A DNA stretch of 10,212 bases from Flavobacteriaceae bacterium (lineage in GTDB: Bacteria > Bacteroidota > Bacteroidia > Flavobacteriales > Flavobacteriaceae): assembly GCA_030828025.1 (NCBI GenBank), contig JAURDG010000035.1:1-10212 (forward strand), in the 5' to 3' direction. Made by a program: the position numbers and the translations under genes. The notes under the pieces were generated by a model. That model searched no databases, had not been told where the DNA came from, and saw only the letters and a program-made list of their open reading frames with translations. This document shows positions 1 to 8,223 of the stretch, one piece after another (the first letter of the stretch is position 1; each line of letters opens with the position of its first letter).

Positions 1-82
1 GGTTCAGCCTGTTTATGATTTGTATCGATCAAATGAAGAAATAGCCAGTTTGATTAATCAAATAAAAAATCAAACCCCATGA
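1..82 (+). CDS. TRAP transporter solute-binding protein, C-terminal end only (DctP family)
   Basis: An open frame enters from the left edge (first full codon at base 2) and ends at a TGA at 80-82, giving 26 residues that end in SLINQIKNQTP. The stop overlaps the ATG of the next gene as ATGA, so the two are translationally coupled. TRAP operons usually run binding protein, small permease, large permease. The short tail, with a VQPVYDLY stretch followed by a charged helix, fits the C-terminus of a DctP-type periplasmic binding protein. In that family the protein captures an organic acid in the periplasm and delivers it to the membrane permease. The identification rests mainly on gene order, because only the tail is present and the ligand-binding residues, including the conserved arginine, lie outside the window. 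Confidence 0.7.
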   Translation, partial: VQPVYDLYRSNEEIASLINQIKNQTP

Positions 83-546
83 AGCAATTAGAACAAAAAT
101 TAAACCGTGCCTTAGAAGTCATGCTCGTCATCATTTTAGGTGTAATGGTGCTTAATGTAAGTTGGCAAGTTTTTTCTAGGTATGTATTGGCAGACCCGAG
201 TTCTTTTACAGATGAGTTGGCGCGTTATCTTATGATTTGGTTGGGTGTAATTGGAACGGCTTATGTTTCTGGAAAACGCTTGCATGTAGCGATTGATATT
301 CTGCCTGATCAATTGACGCCCAAGCGTCAACAGCGTTTAAAAAATATCATATATGTTATCATTGCTATTTTTGCGACCTTAATTTTTATCGTTGGTGGTT
401 CTCGACTCGTTTACTTGAGCTACATATTAGGTCAAAAATCAGCTGCCTTGCAAATACCCATTTTTATCGTTTATCTATGTATTCCGATAAGTGGTTTTTG
501 TATCGTTTTCTTTAAGTGGTGTGATGTACTAAAAAACAAATCATAA
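79..546 (+). CDS. TRAP transporter small permease subunit (DctQ family)
   Basis: This 155-residue protein has the length and four-helix pattern of DctQ-type subunits, with hydrophobic segments near residues 12-34, 48-66, 89-111 and 123-146. The stretch after helix 1 (FSRYVL, then SFTDELARYLMIW) and the GTAYVSGKRLHVAIDIL segment are typical of the family, where an acidic pair precedes a tryptophan-containing helix and a charged loop follows. In TRAP systems this inner-membrane subunit pairs with the large permease and helps dock the binding protein. The ATG overlaps the upstream stop by 4 bases and the TAA overlaps the ATG of the large subunit by one base, so all three transporter subunits should be made together. 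The uxaB-uxaA genes downstream suggest a uronate substrate. That is inference from context, because the small subunit does not set specificity. Confidence 0.92.
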   Translation: MKQLEQKLNRALEVMLVIILGVMVLNVSWQVFSRYVLADPSSFTDELARYLMIWLGVIGTAYVSGKRLHVAIDILPDQLTPKRQQRLKNIIYVIIAIFATLIFIVGGSRLVYLSYILGQKSAALQIPIFIVYLCIPISGFCIVFFKWCDVLKNKS

Positions 547-1841
547 TGGATATATTTTCGATTGGTGTACTCGTATTTAGTTTTTTACTTCTGCTTTCAA
601 TAGGCACCCCAGTAGCATGGAGCATTATTATTTCTTCCGTCTTTACGCTGCTTGTTAGTGTTCCCTTTTCCCCAGCATTGACCACTATCGCACAGCGAAT
701 GGCCACTGGCCTAGATAGCTTTTCATTGCTGGCAATTCCGTTTTTTATTTTATCAGGTGAGCTAATGAATCGAGGTGGAGTGGCGCACCGTTTGGTTGCC
801 TTTGCAAAGGCTTTAGTTGGATTTTTACCTGGTGGATTAGCACTCATCAATATTATTTCTGCTATGCTCATGGGGTCAGTTGCTGGATCTGCTATGGCTT
901 CTGCTTCTGCCATGGGTAGTATTTTGGGGCCAGAAATGGAAAAAGAAGGCTATTCAAAAGGCTTTGGTGTTGCAGTTAACATAACCTCAGCAACAACTGG
1001 TCTGGTTATCCCTCCAAGTAATATTTTAATTGTGTACTCTTTAGCAAGTGGAGGCGCTTCTATTGCTGCCTTGTTTCTAGCTGGTTATGTTCCTGGTATT
1101 ATTACGGGTTTATTTCTGATGATTGTAGCATTGATTTGGGCAAAGAAAAAGAAATTTAAAACAGGAAAACCGGCACCGTTATCGCAAGTAGTAAGAACCT
1201 TTGTTCGGGCTTTCCCTAGTTTAATGTTGCTTGTTGTGGTTATTGGCGGAATAGTGTCTGGAATTTTTACAGCTACCGAGGCCTCTGCAATTGCTGTGGT
1301 TTATACATTGATTTTAGGCCTTATTTATAAAGAGATTTCTACGCGTAACATTGCTGATATTCTATTAAAAGCAGCAACCACTACTTCTATTGTCATGTTT
1401 TTAATTGGTGCATCTATGAGCATGTCGTGGGTATTGTCTTATGAAAATATTCCTGAATTTATTAGCAACGGTATCCTAGGTTTAAGCGATAACAAAATCA
1501 TCATCCTTCTTCTTATTAATTTGACTCTATTATTTGTTGGTATTTTCATGGATATGACTCCTGCGGTATTAATTTTTACACCTATTTTCCTACCAATAGT
1601 CACAACGTTGGGTATTGACCCTGTACATTTTGGAATTATTATGATTTTAAATTTATGTATTGGACTTTGTACACCACCCGTTGGTAGTGTATTATTTGTT
1701 GGCGTGGGCGTTGCCAATACAACAATTCAAAAAGTATTAAAACCACTGATGCCCTTGTTTTTGGCAATGGTATTTGCCCTTTTGTTGGTGACCTATATTC
1801 CAGGGCTTTCACTTTGGTTGCCAAGCCTTTTTGACATTTAA
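546..1841 (+). CDS. TRAP transporter large permease subunit (DctM family)
   Basis: The product is a 431-residue, very hydrophobic inner-membrane protein of normal DctM length with about 11-12 predicted membrane segments. Visible family hallmarks are PFFILSGELMNRGG near residue 60, the small-residue hairpin GSVAGSAMASASAMGS, the IPPSN motif (P156, P157, S158, N159) and the second-half counterpart CTPPVGS (T376-G380). The two Pro-Pro motifs belong to the two inverted halves that form the ion and substrate path in this superfamily. DctM subunits carry out sodium- or proton-driven uptake of the acid delivered by the binding protein. The start overlaps the stop of the small subunit as TAATG. The stop at 1839-1841 is in the same frame as the following uxaB, with only four sense codons between the TAA and the uxaB start. 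The family call is firm. A hexuronate substrate is inferred from uxaB-uxaA. Confidence 0.95.
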   Translation: MDIFSIGVLVFSFLLLLSIGTPVAWSIIISSVFTLLVSVPFSPALTTIAQRMATGLDSFSLLAIPFFILSGELMNRGGVAHRLVAFAKALVGFLPGGLALINIISAMLMGSVAGSAMASASAMGSILGPEMEKEGYSKGFGVAVNITSATTGLVIPPSNILIVYSLASGGASIAALFLAGYVPGIITGLFLMIVALIWAKKKKFKTGKPAPLSQVVRTFVRAFPSLMLLVVVIGGIVSGIFTATEASAIAVVYTLILGLIYKEISTRNIADILLKAATTTSIVMFLIGASMSMSWVLSYENIPEFISNGILGLSDNKIIILLLINLTLLFVGIFMDMTPAVLIFTPIFLPIVTTLGIDPVHFGIIMILNLCIGLCTPPVGSVLFVGVGVANTTIQKVLKPLMPLFLAMVFALLLVTYIPGLSLWLPSLFDI

Positions 1842-1853
1842 AAAATCCATAAA

Positions 1854-3290
1854 TTGAAACAACTTAACAAAACAACTCTAGATATTTCGAAAAATTACCC
1901 CGTCAAAGTACTTCAGTTTGGTGAAGGCAATTTTTTGCGTGCGTTTGTAGATTTTGCACTTGACACCCTAAATAAGGAAACCGATTTTAACGGTGCTGTA
2001 GCAGTGGTTCAACCCATAGAACATGGGCTTGTTCAACTTTTGAATGAGCAAGACGGTTTATATACCTTACTCCAAAAAGGAGTGTCAAACGGAACACTTG
2101 TAGAAAAGCAAGACGTGATATCTGTTATTGACCGATCTATTAATCCGTTTGCTGATTTCAAAGCCTTTCAGCAACTTGCCTTTTTAGATTCCTTAGCATT
2201 TGTTATTTCAAATACAACAGAAGCGGGTATTGCCTTTGACAAACATGATACATATGACGGAAATCCGTCTAAATCATTTCCAGGAAAACTGACGTACTTG
2301 CTCCACCAACGATACCTACATTTTGATGGTGATCTAAATAAAGGACTTACCATTATTCCATGTGAATTAATCAATCATAACGGGGATCAACTAAAAAAAT
2401 GTATAGAACAATACTGTACCCTCTGGGGGTTGAGTGATGATTTTCTCTCATGGGTTCAAAAAGCAAATAGCTTTCACAACACCTTGGTTGATCGAATTGT
2501 CCCTGGATATCCAAAAAATGAAGCAGAACAATTAAATGCTGGTTTCGGATATGAGGACAAATTAATTGTAAGTGCTGAGGCTTTTTTCTTGTGGGTAATA
2601 GAAGGCGATGATGCATTAAAGCAAAAGCTGCCTTTTAACAAAACAAACCTAAACGTAAAGTTTGTTGATTCCATCCAACCTTACAGAAATCGTAAGGTAC
2701 GCATCCTAAATGGCATCCATACCGCTATGGTTCCGTTTTGCTATTTACATGGGTTAAGAACAGTTAAAGAATCTATTGACGATTCAAGTACCGGAGCGTT
2801 TATCCAAAAAACGGTTTTTGAGGAAATTATTCCAAGTGTTGATATGGATAAAGCAGAACTTGAGGAATATGCAAACGAGGTTTTTGATCGATTCAGAAAT
2901 CCATTTATCGTACATAAGTTGGAAAGTATTGCTTTAAATTCCATTTCAAAATTTAAAGTACGTGTCTTGCCTTCGATACTTTCTTTCTATGAAAAATTCG
3001 ATAAACTTCCAAAACGATTATCGCTAGCTTTTGCGAGCTTACTTGTATTTTATCAGGGTAAATTTAACGGGGAAAATATGCCGTTGAATGATGATGATCA
3101 AGTCATCTCGTTCTTTACTAAAGCTTGGGAGGAAGAAAACCTGGAAAAAGCTGTAGAGATTATCCTATCAAACGAAGAAATTTGGGGACAAGATTTAACA
3201 ACTATTAATGGCCTTCATGCGTTAATTTGTACATTTATTACAGACATTCAAGTATCAGGTGTTCAGGCTACATACACTAAATTATTTTAA
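1854..3290 (+). CDS. uxaB: Tagaturonate reductase (altronate oxidoreductase)
   Basis: This is a 478-residue NADH-dependent enzyme of the mannitol dehydrogenase family that interconverts D-tagaturonate and D-altronate in the cytoplasm. The N-terminal signature VLQFGEGNFLRAFVDF, then NTTEAGI and IIPCELI, closely matches UxaB as I recall it from E. coli (about 480 residues). The catalytic set of the family is intact: K281, N286 and H289 in KVRILNGIH match the Lys-Asn-His spacing of mannitol 2-dehydrogenase. The start is a TTG. The dctM stop lies in the same frame 12 bases upstream, there is no ATG between, and no methionine follows before the conserved QFGEGNF motif. The opening MKQLN also aligns with UxaB N-termini, so TTG is the credible start. 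The gene sits between a TRAP transporter and uxaA in one operon. Fructuronate reductase (UxuB) is the main alternative, but the signatures and pairing with altronate dehydratase favour UxaB. Confidence 0.94.
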   Translation: MKQLNKTTLDISKNYPVKVLQFGEGNFLRAFVDFALDTLNKETDFNGAVAVVQPIEHGLVQLLNEQDGLYTLLQKGVSNGTLVEKQDVISVIDRSINPFADFKAFQQLAFLDSLAFVISNTTEAGIAFDKHDTYDGNPSKSFPGKLTYLLHQRYLHFDGDLNKGLTIIPCELINHNGDQLKKCIEQYCTLWGLSDDFLSWVQKANSFHNTLVDRIVPGYPKNEAEQLNAGFGYEDKLIVSAEAFFLWVIEGDDALKQKLPFNKTNLNVKFVDSIQPYRNRKVRILNGIHTAMVPFCYLHGLRTVKESIDDSSTGAFIQKTVFEEIIPSVDMDKAELEEYANEVFDRFRNPFIVHKLESIALNSISKFKVRVLPSILSFYEKFDKLPKRLSLAFASLLVFYQGKFNGENMPLNDDDQVISFFTKAWEEENLEKAVEIILSNEEIWGQDLTTINGLHALICTFITDIQVSGVQATYTKLF

Positions 3291-3299
3291 AAGATTAAC

Positions 3300-4913
3300 G
3301 TGAAAGCAAAAGTTATTCGTATTGACGCAAAAGATAATGTGGCTGTAGCATTGACGCCGCTTGCAAAAGGAGATGTAATTGATTTATCTGGCATTTCCTA
3401 TGTCATTTTAGAGTCTATCAATGAAAAACATAAAGTTGCATTAGTGGACTTTAATCCCGGCGATGTTGTGCGTATGTACGGCTTTGAAGTTGGACGCGCT
3501 TCTAAACCCATTTCTAAAGGAGGTCTTTTGCATACAGAAAATGTAAAACACAGTAAGGGTAACGCCCAAATCAACAACTTGAATTATGAATGGTCTTCTC
3601 CTAATTTAGATTACTGGCAGTCCAAAACATTTTTGGGATATCACCGTCCCGATGGTCAGGTCGGAACTGCCAATATTTGGCTTTTCTTTCCCTTAGTGTT
3701 TTGTGAGAATAGAAATATTACTAAACTCCAAGAAATTTTCGAGACTGAATTGGGGATTTCACAACAGTCAAAACACCGAAATTATCTGCGAAATTTAGTT
3801 GATGGTCAGCCGTTAGAAACACCTAAAGCCAACAGTCAAACCCAAAGCGTTTTTCCCAATGTCACCCTTCGATTTATTACACACCAAGGGGGATGCGGCG
3901 GAACACGTGAGGATGCACAACTATTGGCAAAACTTTTGGCAGGCTATGTCAACAATCCCAATGTTGCAGGTGCTACCGTTCTAAGCCTTGGTTGTCAGAA
4001 TTTACAAATAGACATTTTCAAGAAAGCTTTAGAAGCAATTAACCCAACAAACCAAAAGCCCGTTCACATTTTAGATCAACAGCAGTTGGGCACTACAGAT
4101 AAATTAATGGAAGAGGCGATTAGCAAAACCTACAAATCATTAGCCGAAGCAAATGCAATAGAACGAAAACCAGCTCCATTAAGCAAGTTGACTTTAGGTT
4201 TAGAGTGTGGTGGATCAGATGGATTTTCTGGAATTTCGGCAAATCCCGTTTTAGGCAGGGTTAGTGATATTTTAGTAGGTTTAAAGGGTCGTGCGATGTT
4301 AGCTGAGTTTCCTGAACTTTGTGGTGTAGAGCAAGAATTGGTAGATCGCTGTATTGATAAAAAAACGGCACAAAGGTTTCTTGAGCTTATGGAAGCTTTT
4401 GAAACTGCTGCAATAAATGCTGGCTCTGGATTTGACATGAATCCATCTCCTGGCAATATTAAAGACGGACTAATAACAGATGCTATGAAGAGTGCTGGAG
4501 CTGCTAAAAAAGGAGGTTCTGCGCCAATTTCTGGAGTACTCGATTATACAGAATATTGTCGTGACGAAGGATTGCATTTGCTATGTACACCAGGAAATGA
4601 TGTAGAAAGCACTACAGCTTTGGCTGGTTCAGGAAGTAACTTAATTGTGTTTACAACGGGGTTGGGTACTCCTACTGGAAATCCAATTGCACCTGTTGTC
4701 AAATTATCTTCAAACAATACATTAACCGCTAAAATGGAAGATATTATTGATTTTGATGCTGGTGGTGTAATTACAGGAAAAGAGTCTTTGGAGGATACTG
4801 CAAATAGACTATTGACGTTTATTATTGACGTGGCTAGCGGGCGTATTCAAACAAAAGCAGATAAGAATCAACAATTTGATTTTATCCCTTGGAAGCGGGG
4901 CGTATCACTTTAA
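3300..4913 (+). CDS. uxaA: Altronate dehydratase
   Basis: The enzyme dehydrates D-altronate to 2-keto-3-deoxy-D-gluconate, the step after UxaB. The 537-residue protein has the full two-part layout of the family: an N-terminal SAF-type domain (about residues 1-75, including DNVAVAL and GDVVRMYGFEVGRA), a linker, then the large dehydratase body. Body motifs include DGQVGTANIW, THQGGCGGTREDA, GLECGGSDGFSGISANP (about 300-316), NPSPGN and TPGNDVESTTALAGSG. The conserved cysteines in GGCGG and LECGG are present; metal dependence is known for this family. It is longer than my recollection of E. coli UxaA (about 495 residues), mostly in the middle. The start is GTG, nine bases after the uxaB stop. 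The following DNVAVAL aligns with UxaA N-termini, and no upstream in-frame ATG fits in the gap. Galactarate dehydratase (GarD) is a relative, but the adjacent uxaB makes UxaA the better call. Confidence 0.94.
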   Translation: MKAKVIRIDAKDNVAVALTPLAKGDVIDLSGISYVILESINEKHKVALVDFNPGDVVRMYGFEVGRASKPISKGGLLHTENVKHSKGNAQINNLNYEWSSPNLDYWQSKTFLGYHRPDGQVGTANIWLFFPLVFCENRNITKLQEIFETELGISQQSKHRNYLRNLVDGQPLETPKANSQTQSVFPNVTLRFITHQGGCGGTREDAQLLAKLLAGYVNNPNVAGATVLSLGCQNLQIDIFKKALEAINPTNQKPVHILDQQQLGTTDKLMEEAISKTYKSLAEANAIERKPAPLSKLTLGLECGGSDGFSGISANPVLGRVSDILVGLKGRAMLAEFPELCGVEQELVDRCIDKKTAQRFLELMEAFETAAINAGSGFDMNPSPGNIKDGLITDAMKSAGAAKKGGSAPISGVLDYTEYCRDEGLHLLCTPGNDVESTTALAGSGSNLIVFTTGLGTPTGNPIAPVVKLSSNNTLTAKMEDIIDFDAGGVITGKESLEDTANRLLTFIIDVASGRIQTKADKNQQFDFIPWKRGVSL

Positions 4914-4979
4914 TAATGCGCTTAGCTTCATGATTTGTTGCTGTGCTTTAATCATTACCTTATAGCTTATAAACAACGG

Positions 4980-5954
4980 TTAGATATTACCTTTTAAACA
5001 ACGTGTAAAAAAAGGAAAATCGTCAGTAACTACATAATAATAGATTCCTGTTGGAAATTCTGGAGTTACCCCAAAGCGACCATTACATTGATCCAAATCG
5101 CCAAGTCCAGGAACATATTCATAGTCTTGTGTAAAAGCACCCATTGGAATGGGTGTATTCGGCGTTGTTGTTCCTTGATTCGGACCTCCAATTAAGGCAG
5201 TCAATAGACTTGGACGGTTAGGGTCTGGCTGACTTTTGAGTTTATAACTTGGTTGCAATGACTTGATTGCACTTGATGGGTCTTCTGGATTGCTAAACCC
5301 ATAGCGGGCATATACGGGAAAGCCATCAGATGCCCATCCGACAAGGATCATATTCTGATTATTTCCCAAAAACTCCATGAGTAATTCAGGCATGCCATGA
5401 TAATGGTATTCTCCTGTAGGCTGAACGTGTGCATGATTCATATCATCACCAAAATCGAAAGCGTCGTGGCCTAAGGCTTCGATATTCCACCTTCCTTGAC
5501 CCTGCGCTAGACTGCATTCCCCTGCATCATTACATCGACCAGCAGTTGCAGGATCAAATTTAACGCTGTTGAGTGCATAAGCAATCGCCAAAGCAGAACC
5601 TACTACCTCTAGCCCATTTTCAGAAACTATAGTCGGGCAGAGCGTAAATTGCTTAGCAACATCTTGTTCGCTAATCCTATTTGGGTTGTTGGGATTAGGA
5701 AAAGTGCCTACCGCATGATTTGGAATTCCATTACCATGTAACATTCGATATGACGCATCAGAAGTCCAAGAATATCTGCTGTATGCGTTTACTGATGGAT
5801 CATCGTTAAACAGTTCAGCATTTATGTTGACTAAAACACCAGCAGTAGAATAATTGCCGTCGCAGGCTAGGTCATCTTGTTTGTCCGTATTTTCATCTTT
5901 GCTACATGAGTAGTGTATAACAACGATAAAAAAAAGGATGAGGATACGTAACAT
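4980..5954 (-). CDS. YHYH-domain lipoprotein, probably surface-exposed, function unknown
   Basis: The 324-residue product starts with a hydrophobic signal segment (residues 3-15) ending at C17 in IHYSC. The lipobox is imperfect, with His at -3. The residues after the cysteine, S-K-D-E-N, match the X-K-(D/E)2-X surface lipoprotein export signal described for Capnocytophaga. The mature part carries YHYH at 183-186 in TGEYHYHG, preceded by HAH (174-176), so two His-x-His pairs lie close together. GWASDGFPVYARYG (205-219) and the C-terminal YYYVVTDDFPFFTRC are also typical of YHYH proteins as I know them. Six cysteines besides C17 (31, 106, 141, 147, 290, 319) could form three disulfides. The His cluster suggests metal binding, but I know of no established activity. 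The gene lies 40 bases after kbl on the same strand, converges on uxaA, and has an A/T-rich leader. Confidence 0.85.
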   Translation of the reverse strand: MLRILILFFIVVIHYSCSKDENTDKQDDLACDGNYSTAGVLVNINAELFNDDPSVNAYSRYSWTSDASYRMLHGNGIPNHAVGTFPNPNNPNRISEQDVAKQFTLCPTIVSENGLEVVGSALAIAYALNSVKFDPATAGRCNDAGECSLAQGQGRWNIEALGHDAFDFGDDMNHAHVQPTGEYHYHGMPELLMEFLGNNQNMILVGWASDGFPVYARYGFSNPEDPSSAIKSLQPSYKLKSQPDPNRPSLLTALIGGPNQGTTTPNTPIPMGAFTQDYEYVPGLGDLDQCNGRFGVTPEFPTGIYYYVVTDDFPFFTRCLKGNI

Positions 5955-5994
5955 AATATATTTTTTTATTAGACACCTTTTTGTTTCAATAGTT

Positions 5995-7188
5995 TTAAAT
6001 CACGTTAAACTGCTTTCCGACTTTTACAAAAGCGCGAATAGCCTTGTCTAGCTGTTCTTTTGTATGTGCAGCAGATAGCTGCACGCGAATCCTTGCCTTG
6101 CCTTTTGGTACAACAGGATAGAAAAAGCCAACGACATAGATGCCCTCGTAGAGTAAGGCGTTTGCCATATCTTGAGCAAGTGTGGCATCATACAACATGA
6201 CAGGAACTATCGCCGCATCTGCACCAATAAGCGCAAAACCTGCTTGCTGCATACCTCTTCTAAAGTAATTGGTATTGTGCTCCAACTTATCGCGCAAACT
6301 GGTATCTGCTGAAATGATGTCAAAAACTTTTAGGGTCGCACCTACAATTGAAGGTGCCAGTGAGTTTGAAAATAAATAGGGTCTAGACCGCTGACGCAAG
6401 AGTTCAATGATTTCTTTTTTCCCTGTTGTATAGCCACCCATTGCACCACCCAATGCTTTGCCGAGCGTTCCCGTGATAATATCAACTTTGCCCAAAACCT
6501 TTTTTAGCTCTACGGTTCCTCGTCCTGTTTTTCCAATAAAACCCGCTGCGTGGCACTCATCCACCATAACCAAAGCATTGTATTTATCGGCTAAAGCACA
6601 AATTTTATCCAACTGAGCCACTATTCCATCCATCGAAAAAACACCGTCTGTAACAATGATTTTAAAGCGATGTTTGTTTTTGTTGGCTTCGATTAATTTA
6701 GCCTCTAAGTCGTGCATGTCGTTGTTCGAATAGCGATATCGAGCTGCTTTACACAATCGTACTCCGTCAATGATAGAAGCGTGATTTAAAGCATCGGAAA
6801 TAATCGCATCTTCATTACTGAATAAAGGTTCAAAAACACCGCCATTTGCATCAAAAGCAGCCGCATATAAAATGGTATCCTCACAGTGAAAAAAATCGGC
6901 AATTTTGCGCTCTAACTTTTTGTGGATGTCTTGAGTACCACAAATAAAACGCACAGAAGCCATGCCAAAGCCATGGGTGTCTAAGGTGTCTTTTGCAGCT
7001 TGAATGACTGCGGCATGGTTCGCTAAGCCCAAATAATTATTGGCACAAAAATTAAGCACTTCTGCTCCTGATGAAGTTTTTATGACCACATCCTGTGGGG
7101 TGGTAATCATGCGCTCGGTCTTAAACAGCCCTGCCGCTTTAATTTCGTTTAATTCGTTTTGTAGGTGTTGCTCTATCGATCCGTACAT
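5995..7188 (-). CDS. kbl: Glycine C-acetyltransferase (2-amino-3-ketobutyrate CoA ligase)
   Basis: This PLP enzyme cleaves 2-amino-3-oxobutanoate with CoA to give glycine and acetyl-CoA in the cytoplasm, the second step of threonine breakdown. The 397-residue length is normal for Kbl. K244 in GTLGKALGG is the expected PLP lysine, and D210 and H213 in VDECHAAG are the cofactor-contacting residues; these numbers agree with those I recall for E. coli KBL. Other family features are NFCANNYLGL, GFGMASVRFICGTQ and SDALNHASIIDG. The opening MYGSIEQHLQNEL aligns with Kbl N-termini, supporting the ATG at 7186-7188. The gene begins 17 bases after tdh on the same strand, with a TAAAAAA stretch in the leader. 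The close relatives BioF and serine palmitoyltransferase share the fold, but adjacency to tdh settles the assignment. Confidence 0.96.
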   Translation of the reverse strand: MYGSIEQHLQNELNEIKAAGLFKTERMITTPQDVVIKTSSGAEVLNFCANNYLGLANHAAVIQAAKDTLDTHGFGMASVRFICGTQDIHKKLERKIADFFHCEDTILYAAAFDANGGVFEPLFSNEDAIISDALNHASIIDGVRLCKAARYRYSNNDMHDLEAKLIEANKNKHRFKIIVTDGVFSMDGIVAQLDKICALADKYNALVMVDECHAAGFIGKTGRGTVELKKVLGKVDIITGTLGKALGGAMGGYTTGKKEIIELLRQRSRPYLFSNSLAPSIVGATLKVFDIISADTSLRDKLEHNTNYFRRGMQQAGFALIGADAAIVPVMLYDATLAQDMANALLYEGIYVVGFFYPVVPKGKARIRVQLSAAHTKEQLDKAIRAFVKVGKQFNVI

Positions 7189-7205
7189 ATCTACTTTTTT
7201 AGGTG

Positions 7206-8150
7206 TTAACTCATGTTTTTGTTCAATTTAGCCAAAATCAATTTTGTCATGCTTTCTAGGTCATGTTTTGGTTTCCAGCCCCAATCTTTCCTTGCTTGAC
7301 CATCGTCAATGCTATGCGGCCATTTTTCCGAAATCTTTTGTCTAAAATCGGGAGCGTACTCCATGCTAAAGTTCGGGTATGTTCGCTGTATCGCAGCAGC
7401 AACTTCGCTAGGGCAAAAGCTCATACTGCCCAAATTATACGAGGTTCTTGTTTTGATGTTTTCTTTGGGTGCTTGCATAAGTTCTATTGTAGCCCTTATT
7501 GCATCATCCATATAGATCATTGGCAGCTTAGTATCTGGTTTTAAAAAACAAGTGTATGGCTGTTGCCGCACGGCACTTTGATAAATTTCTACGGCATAAT
7601 CTGTGGTTCCGCCTCCCGAAACAGGCTGGTAGCCAACAACACCAGGATATCGAAGCGAACGCACGTCCAACCCATAAGTGTTAAAGTAATACTGCGCCCA
7701 ATGTTCGCCTGCTGCTTTGCTCATACCATATACTGTAGTTGGATTTAAAGGAGCCCATTGAGGCGTATTTTCTTTGGGAGCATGGTCGCCAAACACGGCA
7801 ATAGAACTTGGGAAAAACACTTTGTCCACCTTGTGTTTACGCGCAACGTCAAAGACATGTAATGTCATGTTCATGTTTACCTCCCAAGTTCGTAACGGAT
7901 ACTGCTCCCCTTTAGCTGATAAAATAGCTGCTAGATGATAAATTTCAGTAATGGCATATTTTGTTACAATGCGTTCCAACGCCTTGCCATCTGTTGCATC
8001 GATGTGTTCAAAAATGCCTTCAACATTTGTCTTGGGGACAATATCAGTGGCGATTATGTTTTGTTTTCCATAAATTTTTTGGAGTTCGCCTGTTAAAACA
8101 GATCCCAATTGACCATGAGCGCCAATAATCAAAATAGCGGTGGTTGCCAT
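7206..8150 (-). CDS. tdh: L-threonine 3-dehydrogenase, short-chain dehydrogenase type
   Basis: The product oxidises L-threonine to 2-amino-3-oxobutanoate using NAD+, feeding Kbl. It belongs to the extended SDR (epimerase-like) type known from Flavobacterium and trypanosomes, not the zinc-dependent alcohol dehydrogenase type of E. coli. From the ATG at 8148-8150 the protein has 314 residues. The Rossmann motif is G10-x-x-G13-x-x-G16 in GAHGQLG, D36 in ATDI probably selects NAD, and the active-site Y141-x-x-x-K145 follows S115/S116 in FFPSSIAVFG. YPGVVGYQPVSGGGTTDYA and KLPMIYMDDAI are characteristic of this TDH group. A frame extension to a TTG at 8156 would add only two residues (M-L) and is unlikely, since the ATG directly precedes the conserved start. 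The gene heads the tdh-kbl unit and is transcribed divergently from the MORN gene. Confidence 0.94.
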   Translation of the reverse strand: MATTAILIIGAHGQLGSVLTGELQKIYGKQNIIATDIVPKTNVEGIFEHIDATDGKALERIVTKYAITEIYHLAAILSAKGEQYPLRTWEVNMNMTLHVFDVARKHKVDKVFFPSSIAVFGDHAPKENTPQWAPLNPTTVYGMSKAAGEHWAQYYFNTYGLDVRSLRYPGVVGYQPVSGGGTTDYAVEIYQSAVRQQPYTCFLKPDTKLPMIYMDDAIRATIELMQAPKENIKTRTSYNLGSMSFCPSEVAAAIQRTYPNFSMEYAPDFRQKISEKWPHSIDDGQARKDWGWKPKHDLESMTKLILAKLNKNMS

Positions 8151-8223
8151 AAGCAAAGAATTTGATAGTAAAATAGTAAAAGAAAATCAAAAAACCCCTA
8201 CCCTAATTCCGCTGCAGACATCA

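Noticed and set aside
512..913. 133-residue open frame on the minus strand
   Set aside because: It lies inside dctM and the end of dctQ, which have clear family signatures and overlapping start-stop junctions. Its translation is low in complexity with no recognisable domain. The other short frames antisense to uxaB, uxaA, kbl, tdh and the MORN gene were dropped for the same reason.
1854..3290. Fructuronate reductase (UxuB) or mannitol dehydrogenase as the identity
   Set aside because: The QFGEGNFLRAFVDF opening, NTTEAGI and length near 480 match UxaB, and the next gene is altronate dehydratase, not mannonate dehydratase.
4914..4979. Possible bidirectional terminator between convergent uxaA and the YHYH gene (ATGATT at 4930-4935 with AATCAT at 4950-4955; TTATA-GCT-TATAA at 4966-4972 region)
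   Set aside because: The arms are only five or six A/T base pairs, one loop is 14 bases, and no T-run follows on either strand. The location is right but the structure is too weak to call.
8151..8156. TTG at 8154-8156 as the tdh start
   Set aside because: It adds only two residues before an ATG that sits at the usual distance from the GxxGxxG motif.
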